Source of the DNA: an uncultured Eubacterium sp.
GTDB lineage: Bacteria; Bacillota; Clostridia; Lachnospirales; Lachnospiraceae
Length of the DNA stretch: 38,305 nucleotides
NCBI GenBank assembly: GCA_934317205.1
Contig: CAKREL010000011.1
Coordinates: forward strand, 1 to 38,305
Reading direction: 5' to 3'
Shown: piece by piece, positions 25,339-33,494 of the stretch
How positions within the stretch are numbered: the stretch's first letter is position 1
How the letters are laid out: the number at the start of each line of letters is the position of its first letter
Notes under the pieces: generated by a model
Seen by the model: the letters and a program-made list of their open reading frames with translations, nothing else
The model's database searches: none
What the model was told of the DNA's origin: nothing
Program-made: the position numbers and the translations under genes

Positions 25339-27357
25339 TTACTCCTGAATATACGCGATGGATTCCTCGCTTGCACCAACTTTCAATGCTGCGATATAAC
25401 CAGTTCTTGTACACTGATCTACTTTACCCGGATGGATAGCATCACCGATCACATATACCTGCGCATCACCTGCTGCTTCTTTTAATTTACTGTAATCCAC
25501 TGATTTCATGCCAAGTGCAAATAATACGGTATCTGCTTCAAGTTCCTGCACACCGTCTGCGTTTTCGATCTTCACGCTGTTCGGTGTAATCTCCAGACAT
25601 TTTGTTTTTGGAAGCATGGTCATATTATTTTTCTCCATCTCCCATACCAGAGCCTCACGGTACATACCAAAGGACTCATTTGCCACACGGTCAAGCATCT
25701 CTACCACAGTTACCTCATGACCTGTTTTCTGCAGATAAAGACCTGTCTCGCAACCAACCAGTCCTCCACCGATCATAACAACTTTTTTGCCTGGCTCGCA
25801 TGTTCCATCATACACAGACATTGCCTGATGTGCATTTTCAATGCCGTTGATCGGCGGGCATGCCGGAACAGAACCAGTTGCGATCAGAACTGCATCCGGT
25901 GCAAATTCTTTGATAAATTCTGGTGTTACTTCTGTATTCATGAGAATTTCCACATCATGACGTTTCACTTCCCGGATCATCATATCCTTAAAATTACGAA
26001 GATCCGGTTTGTCGATATCTACATCTGTGAAGTACAAAAGCCCGCCAAGTTTATCTGATTTTTCTGCCAGGGTTACTTTATGTCCACGTTCTGCCGCTGT
26101 GATGGCAGCCTGAATACCTGCAATACCGCCGCCTACGATCAGAACCTTCTGAGAACCTTTTTCTGCTGCCGGAAGCTGATCGATATCAAATGGTAAATGA
26201 GCCAGCGGGTTAATCGTACAGTGTCCTACATAAACAGCAAGCTGTTCACTGGTGAATGGGAGATCGTCATAACCTTCCTCCGGAGATCCCGGGAAACATT
26301 TATAACATCTTAAGCAGCGACGGATCTGAGCCTCATCGCCATCCATACATTTCTGAGCAAAATACGGATCTGCAAGCATCTGACGTCCAAAAATTGCAAA
26401 ATCAATCTTGCCATCTACGATAGCCTGATCTACCTGCTCTGGAGAATTGATACCACCAACAGCTCCTACTGGCAGAGATGTATATTTCTTGATAATAGAA
26501 GCCGGCTCAATATTCAGTCCGTGCTCATGGAACATACTGGACTCTGTACCGGATTTTACAGATTCCTCATAAATACCGCAGGTAACATGTACAGATGTAA
26601 TGTACTTCTCTACCATCTGGATGAATTCGCCGGTCTCTTGTGGTGTAATTCCACCAGGCTGATGATCTGTTCCGTCGATACGAAGTTCAAACAGGAAATC
26701 CGGGCCAACGGCCTCACGGATTGCTTTACAGATCTGAATTGGAAATTTGGCACGGTTTTCCAGGGATCCACCGTACTCATCCGTACGTGTGTTCATTAAT
26801 GGGGAAAGGTACTGTGTAAAAATAAATCCATGTCCACCATGAACGAGGATTCCATCAAATCCGGCTTTCTGCATGTAGGTAGCAGCTACTGCAAAATCAT
26901 TTGCAATACGATCCATATCATCTTTTGTCATCGCACGAACCGGAACTCCTGCAGAATTTGTACAAGCAACCGGTCCGATTGCTTCCTGTTGATCGTTGAA
27001 CGGGACTTTTTCTTTTCCACAATGAACCAGTTCCGCCAATGCGATACAGTCATGTCTCTTGATTCGATCTGCATATGTTTTTACTGCATTGAATGTCGCC
27101 ATATCTTCTTCCGGTTTTGCAAAATCAAAAGGTTTGAAGCCCGGAATACGCACTGCGTCACGGAAATTGACATCTGTCTCACCAAGAATGACACAGGCAT
27201 TGCCTCCTTTTGCAGGTCCTTCTAATTTACGGTAAGAAACTTCTGCTGCCATCGGGTTCTGTGCAACAAGGCTGAATGCCATTGGTGCACTTACGATACG
27301 GTTTTTGTATACTTTGTTTCCAACTTTCATTGGGCTTAATAAATGTGTAAATGCCAT
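25339..27357 (-). CDS. Old-Yellow-Enzyme-type NADH:flavin oxidoreductase (BaiCD/enoate-reductase-like)
   Basis: A 672-residue three-domain flavoenzyme. The N-terminal TIM barrel (1-340) binds FMN, with the catalytic His pair in VHGGHGFIFTQYLSP (His173, His176) and the NTRTDEYGGSLENR motif. A 4Fe-4S site is formed by Cys348, Cys351, Cys354 and Cys380 (CLRCYKC ... GHCTINP); the gap before the last Cys is about twice the usual. Then come an FAD motif (VLIVGGGIAGIQAA) and an NAD(P)H motif (VVMIGGGLVGCETG). Such enzymes reduce activated C=C bonds in anaerobic metabolism of steroids, enoates, flavonoids or tetrapyrroles. The substrate cannot be read from the sequence. The gene lies 47 bases downstream of a flavodoxin-family gene in one operon. 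Confidence 0.88.
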   Translation of the reverse strand: MAFTHLLSPMKVGNKVYKNRIVSAPMAFSLVAQNPMAAEVSYRKLEGPAKGGNACVILGETDVNFRDAVRIPGFKPFDFAKPEEDMATFNAVKTYADRIKRHDCIALAELVHCGKEKVPFNDQQEAIGPVACTNSAGVPVRAMTKDDMDRIANDFAVAATYMQKAGFDGILVHGGHGFIFTQYLSPLMNTRTDEYGGSLENRAKFPIQICKAIREAVGPDFLFELRIDGTDHQPGGITPQETGEFIQMVEKYITSVHVTCGIYEESVKSGTESSMFHEHGLNIEPASIIKKYTSLPVGAVGGINSPEQVDQAIVDGKIDFAIFGRQMLADPYFAQKCMDGDEAQIRRCLRCYKCFPGSPEEGYDDLPFTSEQLAVYVGHCTINPLAHLPFDIDQLPAAEKGSQKVLIVGGGIAGIQAAITAAERGHKVTLAEKSDKLGGLLYFTDVDIDKPDLRNFKDMMIREVKRHDVEILMNTEVTPEFIKEFAPDAVLIATGSVPACPPINGIENAHQAMSVYDGTCEPGKKVVMIGGGLVGCETGLYLQKTGHEVTVVEMLDRVANESFGMYREALVWEMEKNNMTMLPKTKCLEITPNSVKIENADGVQELEADTVLFALGMKSVDYSKLKEAAGDAQVYVIGDAIHPGKVDQCTRTGYIAALKVGASEESIAYIQE

Positions 27358-27404
27358 AATTTTATATTCCTCTTCTTTCTCCTGTTATTTAGTCACGTCC
27401 ATCA

Positions 27405-28352
27405 TTAATCCAGTTCCGGAAATTTCAGTTCTTTGTATTTTGGCAGTTTCGCTGCAACTTCTTCCCGCTTCTTCGGATCCATGAAAAATCCGCCCTGTGT
27501 CTCCGCGATTTCATCACAGTGAACACCACGGCCTTCCTCTGTGGTTCGATCACGCTCCAGTCCGTTAGCCGCAATGACAAATTTCCATTTTCCATCTGGT
27601 GTACGCTCCAGATCTCCGCCTGCACCACATACCGTACACTCAATCGGATACTGCAGTCCCTTCCACTGTGGCTCACCAAGGCAAAGTGAATTACTGTGGC
27701 AGTTCGGACACCATCCGTAATCCGGATCACCAAGCCATTTTCTCTCTTCCGGTTTTGTCTTTAATGCTTCCATAACATTTTTACCGATTTCTCTGGCACG
27801 GGAAATTTTCTCATCATAGAGTAAAACCTGTCCCGGTGCCGGAACCTGTGTTGCCATATACATATCTACGATTTTAAAACTATTTGTAAATGTTGTTGCC
27901 TGCATGCACTCCAGAGCCATAGATTGCCAGGAACGTGTGGAACCACCAACTGCGATCAGCGCACCAACGCGATCTCTCGGCTCAATTGCTCCGATTTTTG
28001 TTAAAAATGCTGATTCGTATGCCAGATTTCTGTGCATAAATTTCAAAAACAAGGATGACGGCATAAGATCATACGTCGGTGCAGAAAAAATAACTGCATC
28101 CTGGTTCAACATCACATCCATGATCTTCTTTTTGTCATCTGCATCATCCAGTGAACATCCGGTATATTTACCCATGGACATTCCCATTGTACAGGAAGTA
28201 CAACCATTGCAATCAATGATGTTATAGTCCTTTAAATTGATCATTCTGACCTCTGCGCCCATCTCCTGACAGACAAGCAGTGCTTCTTTTAATAAAATTT
28301 CTGAATTACTGTTTTTTCTTCCGGCCGTTACGCCCATAACCTGAAATGCCAT
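27405..28352 (-). CDS. Flavodoxin-family FMN/iron-sulfur protein with C-terminal zinc-ribbon-like region
   Basis: A 315-residue protein. The N-terminal flavodoxin-like fold (MGVTAGRKNSNSEILLKEAL, FSAPTYDLMPSSLFLKFMHR) has a cysteine cluster CNGCTSC...GC (CX2CX2CX11C) that could hold an iron-sulfur cluster. The C-terminal part has CPNC and CTVC pairs (about residues 220-245), like a zinc ribbon or rubredoxin-like site. It precedes the OYE-type oxidoreductase in the same operon and probably feeds it electrons, as in the bilR-bilS type arrangement. The promoter lies within the LysR-type palindrome, and a structured leader precedes the gene. Confidence 0.8.
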   Translation of the reverse strand: MAFQVMGVTAGRKNSNSEILLKEALLVCQEMGAEVRMINLKDYNIIDCNGCTSCTMGMSMGKYTGCSLDDADDKKKIMDVMLNQDAVIFSAPTYDLMPSSLFLKFMHRNLAYESAFLTKIGAIEPRDRVGALIAVGGSTRSWQSMALECMQATTFTNSFKIVDMYMATQVPAPGQVLLYDEKISRAREIGKNVMEALKTKPEERKWLGDPDYGWCPNCHSNSLCLGEPQWKGLQYPIECTVCGAGGDLERTPDGKWKFVIAANGLERDRTTEEGRGVHCDEIAETQGGFFMDPKKREEVAAKLPKYKELKFPELD

Positions 28353-28443
28353 ACCAACATATCCTCCTTCATTTTCTGATGCAAATCCGAAAAACTTTTG
28401 TCAAAACCAACTCATTTTCAACTGTTTTTCGTATGCATCCTAC

Positions 28444-28530
28444 AAAAAATCAGGCATAGTGGTGGAGAAGCACCTGGCTCATCCCGATTCGCAGTTACCT
28501 GCAAATCGAATTACTTCAGCCTGCCTGATC
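28444..28530 (-). ncRNA. Structured RNA leader or attenuator upstream of the flavodoxin/OYE operon
   Basis: In minus-strand RNA, AUCAGGCA (from 28530) closes with UGCCUGAU (to 28449) and is followed by U residues (28444-28448). Inside are GGCU/AGCC continuing across an internal loop into a 10-bp stem (CGAUUUGCAG/CUGCGAAUCG) capped by a GUAA tetraloop, and a small GGUG/CACC hairpin. The G-U pair and the GNRA loop exist only on this strand, which fixes the orientation. It sits in the 5' untranslated region, about 90 bases before the start codon. No known riboswitch consensus was recognised. Confidence 0.6.
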
Positions 28531-28554
28531 TTTATTTACACCTAACCTTTTTTG

Positions 28555-28593
28555 TGTTACATTGATTGTAACATGAGGATTTTCAGTTGTGAA
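28555..28593 (-). promoter_or_regulatory. Promoter of the flavodoxin/OYE operon with a LysR-type palindrome
   Basis: TTCACA (28588-28593), a 17-base spacer and TACAAT (28565-28570) on the minus strand. The -10 lies inside a perfect palindrome TGTTACA-TTGAT-TGTAACA (28555-28573) that contains a T-N11-A motif (28558 and 28570), the form expected for a LysR-family binding site. The divergent LysR gene starts at 28759. Confidence 0.65.
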
Positions 28594-28605
28594 ATTCAGA
28601 TATTT

Positions 28606-28634
28606 TTGGATTATTAATAAATTATATTTATAAC
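28606..28634 (+). promoter_or_regulatory. Possible promoter of the LysR regulator gene
   Basis: TTGGAT (28606-28611), a 17-base spacer and TATAAC (28629-28634), about 120 bases upstream of the LysR start. It is divergent from the flavodoxin/OYE promoter, whose palindrome lies 33 bases away, as is usual for LysR regulation. Confidence 0.5.
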
Positions 28635-28758
28635 ACATATTCTAAGTTTTCAGATACCTGCTTTTTTCTTTCTTACGACGTAACTGAGCACACATGTATC
28701 TGAAACCTTATCACAGAAAGATCCAGACAATATTTTTGAAACGGAGGGCACATACGGG

Positions 28759-29664
28759 ATGGATCAAAAACAACTTGCTTATTTTATCGCGGTAGCCAAA
28801 TACCGCAATTTTTCCCGGGCAGCACAGGATTTTTATCTGACACAACCCGCCATCAGCCACCAGATTAAAATGCTAGAAAAAGAACTGGATACTGAATTAT
28901 TTGTACGAAACACGAAAAAGGTTACCCTGACAGACAATGGGGAAATTTTTCTGGAAGATGCAAAATCCATTCTGGGCGCTATGGAACAGGCAAAACAGAA
29001 ACTGGATCTGGCCACCAAACAGCCTTCTGTGTTGCGCATCTGTCATCTGGCTGCACCGACGCATCAGTTTCTTCCGGATGTCGTCAACCAGTTTCATCTC
29101 CGCCATTCCCATGTAAAAATCAAATTAATGCGCCAGGATGCTCTTCAGATTTCCGAAACAGCTTCCAGACAGGGCGCTGATATTTATTTTTCCATGATGC
29201 CGGATCTCCAGCAATATCCATCTCTGGATGTCAAAAAGATTCAGTCTGACTCCTTCTGTCTGGTCACCAGAAAGGATCATCCGGCTCTGCAGAAAATAGT
29301 TCTGGATTACGACAAGCTTTCCAGTGAATCTTTTCTGGTTTTTCACCCGGAACATGCAAGGTACATGAATAAACGTATTTTGGAATTATGTGAACAGATT
29401 GGCTTCCATCCAAGAATTACAGAACAGTTTGACTTATACGAAAATCTGCTGCAGGCAGTAGAGGCAGGAACCGGAATTTCTATTCTTCCTTATCGAAGCC
29501 GCAGCTATATGCACGCCAATAACCTGGCTTTTACCCTGTTAGACGGAAGTAATGATACGTTAGATATGGCCATGGCCTGGGAACATAATATGTCCAATCC
29601 TGCCGTACCACTGTTTCTTGATATTTTCCGGGAATATATGCAGGAACACCCGGAGTTATTCTAA
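28759..29664 (+). CDS. LysR-family transcriptional regulator
   Basis: 301 residues with the N-terminal winged helix (MDQKQLAYFIAVAKYRNFSR, AAQDFYLTQPAISHQIK) and the C-terminal periplasmic-binding-like sensor domain (about 90-295). It is divergent from the flavodoxin/OYE operon and so is likely to control it in response to a small co-inducer. Also possible is control of the downstream genes, which follow in the same direction with a 48-base gap. GGAGGG lies upstream of the ATG. Confidence 0.93.
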   Translation: MDQKQLAYFIAVAKYRNFSRAAQDFYLTQPAISHQIKMLEKELDTELFVRNTKKVTLTDNGEIFLEDAKSILGAMEQAKQKLDLATKQPSVLRICHLAAPTHQFLPDVVNQFHLRHSHVKIKLMRQDALQISETASRQGADIYFSMMPDLQQYPSLDVKKIQSDSFCLVTRKDHPALQKIVLDYDKLSSESFLVFHPEHARYMNKRILELCEQIGFHPRITEQFDLYENLLQAVEAGTGISILPYRSRSYMHANNLAFTLLDGSNDTLDMAMAWEHNMSNPAVPLFLDIFREYMQEHPELF

Positions 29665-29712
29665 ACTATACGCTCGAGTCTTTAAAACAAAGATTAGAAG
29701 GAGAATAAGATT

Positions 29713-30816
29713 GTGAATAAGAATAAAATAATGAACGTCGCCATTGTTGGCTGTGGTGCCATCAGTGATATTTACCTGAAAAACATGATTCACCAATTCG
29801 ATAACCTGAATGTTGTTGCCTGCTGTGCGGCTCATCTGGGACATGCAAAAAATAAGGCAAAGGAATATCATATAAAAGCATGCACCTATGAGGAAATACT
29901 TGCAGACTCTTCTGTGGACATGATAGTAATCCTGACACCACCTTCCTCCCACGAAATCCTGATTCGTCAGGCACTGGAGGCCGGAAAACATGTTTATACA
30001 GAAAAGACACTGACCCTGTCCGCCAGTACAGCTGCCGAATTACTCGCTCTTGCACAGGCAAAACACCTGTATCTTGGTTCCGCTCCGGATACCTTCCTTG
30101 GAGCTGCTTTTCAGACCGCACGCAAAGCAATTGATGGTGGTCTGATTGGTAAAGTAACCTCTTTTGATATCTGTGCCAATCGGGATCTTGATTATCTGGG
30201 CGGAGTCTCCCCTTACCTGTGTACTCCGGGTGGTGGAATCTGCTATGATTACAGCGTATATCACCTGACTGCTCTGGTAAGTCTGCTGGGACCGGTAGCC
30301 TCTATCGCATCTGTCGTAAAAAATCTTGCTTTGCAAAGGCGAAATACCTTTCCAGACAGCCCGACCTTTGGTCAGATATATGATTATCCAAATGAAAGTC
30401 AGGTATTTTCCATCTTAAATATGGAAAATGGAATTACCGGAACTTTATCTATCAACGGTGACAGCGTCATTCAGGATCAGGCACATTTTATGATTTATGG
30501 AAAAAAAGGCATACTCAAATTGACAGATCCGAATACTTTTGGCGGAGATGTCGTTTTTCTTCCTGCATCCAAAGGATTTGAGGATCATCCAACTCCTCAG
30601 ATTCTGAATTACGGTTTTTCTTATGGAGAAAACAGCCGAGGCCTTGGTCCTTCCGAAATGGCCGATGCCATTTTTGCTAATCGTGAAAATCGTGCAAATG
30701 CCACTGTGGCCGTTCATGTACTGGATGTCATTGACACCATAGTAAAGAGCAGTGAAAAAGCTGCTTTTGTGCAGATTCCTTCTTCATGTAAACGACCGGA
30801 ACCGATGCCTCTCTGA
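29713..30816 (+). CDS. Gfo/Idh/MocA-family NAD(P)-dependent oxidoreductase
   Basis: 367 residues from a GTG at 29713 (AAGGAGAATAAGATT upstream); an ATG six codons later is an alternative. The N-terminal Rossmann fold has VAIVGCGAISDIY; the family EKP motif reads VYTEKTLTLS (Pro replaced by Thr). The C-terminal domain is the alpha/beta dehydrogenase domain (GGGICYDYSVYHL with the probable catalytic His). Members oxidise or reduce sugars, inositols or related compounds. The substrate is unknown. It may form an operon with the LysR gene and yitT. Confidence 0.88.
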   Translation: MNKNKIMNVAIVGCGAISDIYLKNMIHQFDNLNVVACCAAHLGHAKNKAKEYHIKACTYEEILADSSVDMIVILTPPSSHEILIRQALEAGKHVYTEKTLTLSASTAAELLALAQAKHLYLGSAPDTFLGAAFQTARKAIDGGLIGKVTSFDICANRDLDYLGGVSPYLCTPGGGICYDYSVYHLTALVSLLGPVASIASVVKNLALQRRNTFPDSPTFGQIYDYPNESQVFSILNMENGITGTLSINGDSVIQDQAHFMIYGKKGILKLTDPNTFGGDVVFLPASKGFEDHPTPQILNYGFSYGENSRGLGPSEMADAIFANRENRANATVAVHVLDVIDTIVKSSEKAAFVQIPSSCKRPEPMPL

Positions 30817-30896
30817 TTATTGTGGCAAAACGATTCAAGAATGCCTCGTTTCGAAAGATTCCAAGAGTACATTATTCATTATAGGAGGATTTTATT

Positions 30897-31757
30897 TTGA
30901 AATTTGAACCAAAAAAAGATTTTAAACGACTGATTGTCGTATGCCTGGCCTCTGTTTTGATGGCATTAAATATCAAGTCCTTTGTCCGCACCGGTGGTCT
31001 GTATCCGGGCGGTGCTACCGGACTTTCCCTGCTGATCCAGCGTGGTGCACAGATATATCTTGGACTTGCATTGCCTTATACAGTCATCAATGTAATACTA
31101 AATGCTATCCCGATTTATATCGGTTTCCGTTTTATCGGGAAAAAATTTACGCTGTATTCCTGCCTGTGTATCGTGCTGACCAGTGTCCTTACGGATGTGA
31201 TACCTGGCATTTCCATCACTTCTGATGTACTGTTGATCAGTATTTTCGGCGGTATCATTAACGGATTTGCCATCAGCCTCTGTCTGCTGATGGGCTCCAC
31301 CACCGGTGGAACTGATTTTATCTCCATTTACCTGTCCGAGAAAAAAGGAATGGATGCCTTTAATATCATTCTTGGATTAAATGCAGTGATTCTTCTTGCT
31401 GCCGGATTTATGTTTGGATGGGACAAAGCACTCTACTCCATTCTTTTCCAGTTTGCATCTACGCAAGTGCTTCATGCACTGTATAAAAAATATCAGCAGG
31501 AAACATTTTTCATCGTCACCAATCATGGAGAGCTAGTATATCAGGCGATTTCAAAAGCGACCAATCATGGCGCTACGATTCTGGATGGAGAAGGTCCTTA
31601 TGAACATACCGAACGACAGGTGGTATATTCTGTTGTTTCCAGTGCAGAAAGTAAAAAAGTCCGAAAAGCAGTGAAAGAAGCTGATCCGAATGCTTTTATC
31701 AATGTAATAAAAACAGAGCGGCTGTCTGGACATTTTTATTACAAACCGAATGATTGA
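30897..31757 (+). CDS. YitT-family membrane protein
   Basis: 286 residues from a TTG at 30897, directly after AGGAGGATTTTATT. Residues about 10-190 contain five to six membrane spans with the family motifs (LYPGGATGLSLLIQR, GSTTGGTDFISIYLS); the C-terminal 90 residues are a cytoplasmic DUF2179 domain (ISKATNHGATILDGEGPYEH). The function of the family is not established. It ends before a bidirectional terminator. Confidence 0.9.
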   Translation: MKFEPKKDFKRLIVVCLASVLMALNIKSFVRTGGLYPGGATGLSLLIQRGAQIYLGLALPYTVINVILNAIPIYIGFRFIGKKFTLYSCLCIVLTSVLTDVIPGISITSDVLLISIFGGIINGFAISLCLLMGSTTGGTDFISIYLSEKKGMDAFNIILGLNAVILLAAGFMFGWDKALYSILFQFASTQVLHALYKKYQQETFFIVTNHGELVYQAISKATNHGATILDGEGPYEHTERQVVYSVVSSAESKKVRKAVKEADPNAFINVIKTERLSGHFYYKPND

Positions 31758-31825
31758 TACATGACTCTTATAGAAAGGTATTGTCTTACAGAATGTAGTG
31801 AATGTGGCTCTAACGGCATTTTATG

Positions 31826-31884
31826 AAAAGCGGCATCGAAATTATCTCTCGCCGGTAACAACCGCCGGTTGAGAAAAAATTTCT
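31826..31884. terminator. Bidirectional terminator between yitT and pilus operon 2
   Basis: AAGCGGCATC (31828-31837) pairs with GATGCCGCTT (31875-31884), continued by GAAATT/AATTTC and TCTC/GAGA, with an inner CGGT/ACCG stem. On the minus strand it is followed by CATAAAATGCC and on the plus strand by ATTTACG, so the T-runs are weak although the stem is very stable. It separates convergent units. Confidence 0.7.
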
Positions 31885-31938
31885 GATGCCGCTTATTTAC
31901 GTTTCTTTTATTCTGATATCAAAATACTCATTGCAATA

Positions 31939-32685
31939 TTACAAGTCGTCTTTCTTCTTATATTTGCGGTATAAACCAACACTGACAGCCACTCCGCCGG
32001 CAATGATAATTACAATCACATAAAGTGCCGGGTTTTGCATGTCACCGGTTTTTGCTGCTTTCGCAGTTACGGCTGTGACTGTTTTTACCGGCGTTTTGAC
32101 TGGTCTATCAATAGTTCCCGGCGTTTCTGTGGTTTTCCACTTGTTTTCAAATGTGATCTGGCTCTGTTTTTCGGATTGTCCTGGATGAACTGCCCACACT
32201 TCTGCTTCTAAACCACCATTTTGAGTATTGACCACACGAACAGTAACCTCATAGTCCGTGACATCGTAAATGATGTTCGGGTCAGTACCGGTAAGTTGAC
32301 GAATCTGATATTCATAATCTCCAGGTGCTGTATACAGAATGGAATCAAATGTCCCGCTCCCATCTGTTCCAATCTGTATCTGGTTCTGCTCCGGCATTGG
32401 AAGGTCGATCCGTCCGTCTGCTGCCTCCATTACAACTGTAGAAATCGGATTCTTCTGTGTCTGACTGTCAGATTCATTACCTGCCAGTTTAACTGTCACC
32501 GGAATGGAGACCATACAAGTCTTTTCCGCTGCCATGACAGGTGATGCAAATAGCAATACACACCAGAAGAGCAGAACCATGGCCAAGACAAAAATACCAT
32601 TTTTTTTGCTGTCCACGATAGTTTCAACAATCATTTTTTTTCCTGTTTCCGTTATATTATCGTTTTGTATATTTTTCTGTTTCAT
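31939..32685 (-). CDS. FctB-like minor (basal) pilin of pilus operon 2
   Basis: 248 residues. A signal sequence with an unusually long N-region (hydrophobic part GIFVLAMVLLFWCVLLFASP, cleavage near VMAAE, about residue 54) is followed by one beta-rich pilin domain (GDYEYQIRQLTGTDP, YDVTDYEVTVRVV, FENKWK), which resembles an FctA/FctB isopeptide-type domain with Glu in the ...EYQIRQ region. The C-terminal signal is AAKTG (210-214) plus a hydrophobic span and RKYKKKDDL. In the streptococcal FCT locus the corresponding last gene, fctB, encodes the pilus base. AGGAGGTGC precedes the ATG. Confidence 0.75.
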   Translation of the reverse strand: MKQKNIQNDNITETGKKMIVETIVDSKKNGIFVLAMVLLFWCVLLFASPVMAAEKTCMVSIPVTVKLAGNESDSQTQKNPISTVVMEAADGRIDLPMPEQNQIQIGTDGSGTFDSILYTAPGDYEYQIRQLTGTDPNIIYDVTDYEVTVRVVNTQNGGLEAEVWAVHPGQSEKQSQITFENKWKTTETPGTIDRPVKTPVKTVTAVTAKAAKTGDMQNPALYVIVIIIAGGVAVSVGLYRKYKKKDDL

Positions 32686-32708
32686 TTTGCACCTCCTTCC
32701 ACAGATTT

Positions 32709-33461
32709 TTATGATTTACTTTTTTCTAATTTTCCGAAAAGCACTACGCGTCCGTTTGTGGCAGATTCTGCACAGGTAGACAATGCTAGAATCGCATTGG
32801 AATCGGTTACACCAATATCCCGATACTGCACGGCATGCTCCTTAATATACTGCAAAAGTTGCTGCATCTGTCCGCTTATATTTGTATCATTGACATATCC
32901 ATAAATCTGTTCATCCATCGCATCTGTCTCCACACAGGCAAAAAATGTGATGGAATATGTTTGTTCCGGCAAATATAAGCTTCCTGTCTGATGCGTGGCA
33001 AAATACTCCTCGCCGGCAAATTCCACTACATCACCGAACATGGCTCCATTACTCATATGATGTCCATAAATCAGATTATATGGATCCGAAAAATCCGGAT
33101 GATTGGCGCTCCGCAGAAACAGTGACCCAGACAATGCAAAATTTCCATATACATCTTTATTAACATATTCCATATCATCTTTTCCACGTACCACCGGGTA
33201 ATCAATTCCTGTATCATCCACACTGAGCCATGCACAGACATCTGCATTGATTTTTTGCAATTCCTGTAAAGAAGGATTGTTATCCTCCCCCTTTACAGGT
33301 TTCAACTTCATCAGATTCTGATCCGGCAGTGCACTGTGATAAATGCGCCAGGTGTCCCACAGGGAATAGCCGCCATATAAAAACAAGACCGTCATCAGGC
33401 AGGCCACACATATATTCATAATGCAATCTGCCATCCGTAATATTTTTTTTGCAAACATCAT
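32709..33461 (-). CDS. Class B sortase of pilus operon 2 (FCT SrtC-like)
   Basis: 250 residues with an N-terminal membrane span (about 15-35). The class B core: INADVCAWLSVDDTGIDYPV, NLIYGHHM with catalytic His134, LALSTCAES with Cys230, and TNGRVV with Arg238. The FCT pilus of Group A Streptococcus is polymerised by a class B-type enzyme, so this enzyme probably links the adjacent FctA-like pilin. It lies 23 bases after the fctB start going upstream and 33 bases before the major pilin stop, in one operon. Confidence 0.9.
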   Translation of the reverse strand: MMFAKKILRMADCIMNICVACLMTVLFLYGGYSLWDTWRIYHSALPDQNLMKLKPVKGEDNNPSLQELQKINADVCAWLSVDDTGIDYPVVRGKDDMEYVNKDVYGNFALSGSLFLRSANHPDFSDPYNLIYGHHMSNGAMFGDVVEFAGEEYFATHQTGSLYLPEQTYSITFFACVETDAMDEQIYGYVNDTNISGQMQQLLQYIKEHAVQYRDIGVTDSNAILALSTCAESATNGRVVLFGKLEKSKS

Positions 33462-33494
33462 TTTGCTGCTTCCTGGTGATTCAGTTTTGACAGC

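Noticed and set aside
25339..28352. Bilirubin reductase operon (bilR-bilS)
   Set aside because: The pairing of an OYE-type enzyme with a flavodoxin-like protein is similar, but as I recall BilR carries an Asp-Arg pair in the active-site loop (HGFDR), where this protein has HGFIF, and its regulator is MarR-type rather than LysR. Kept as an OYE-family enzyme of unknown substrate.
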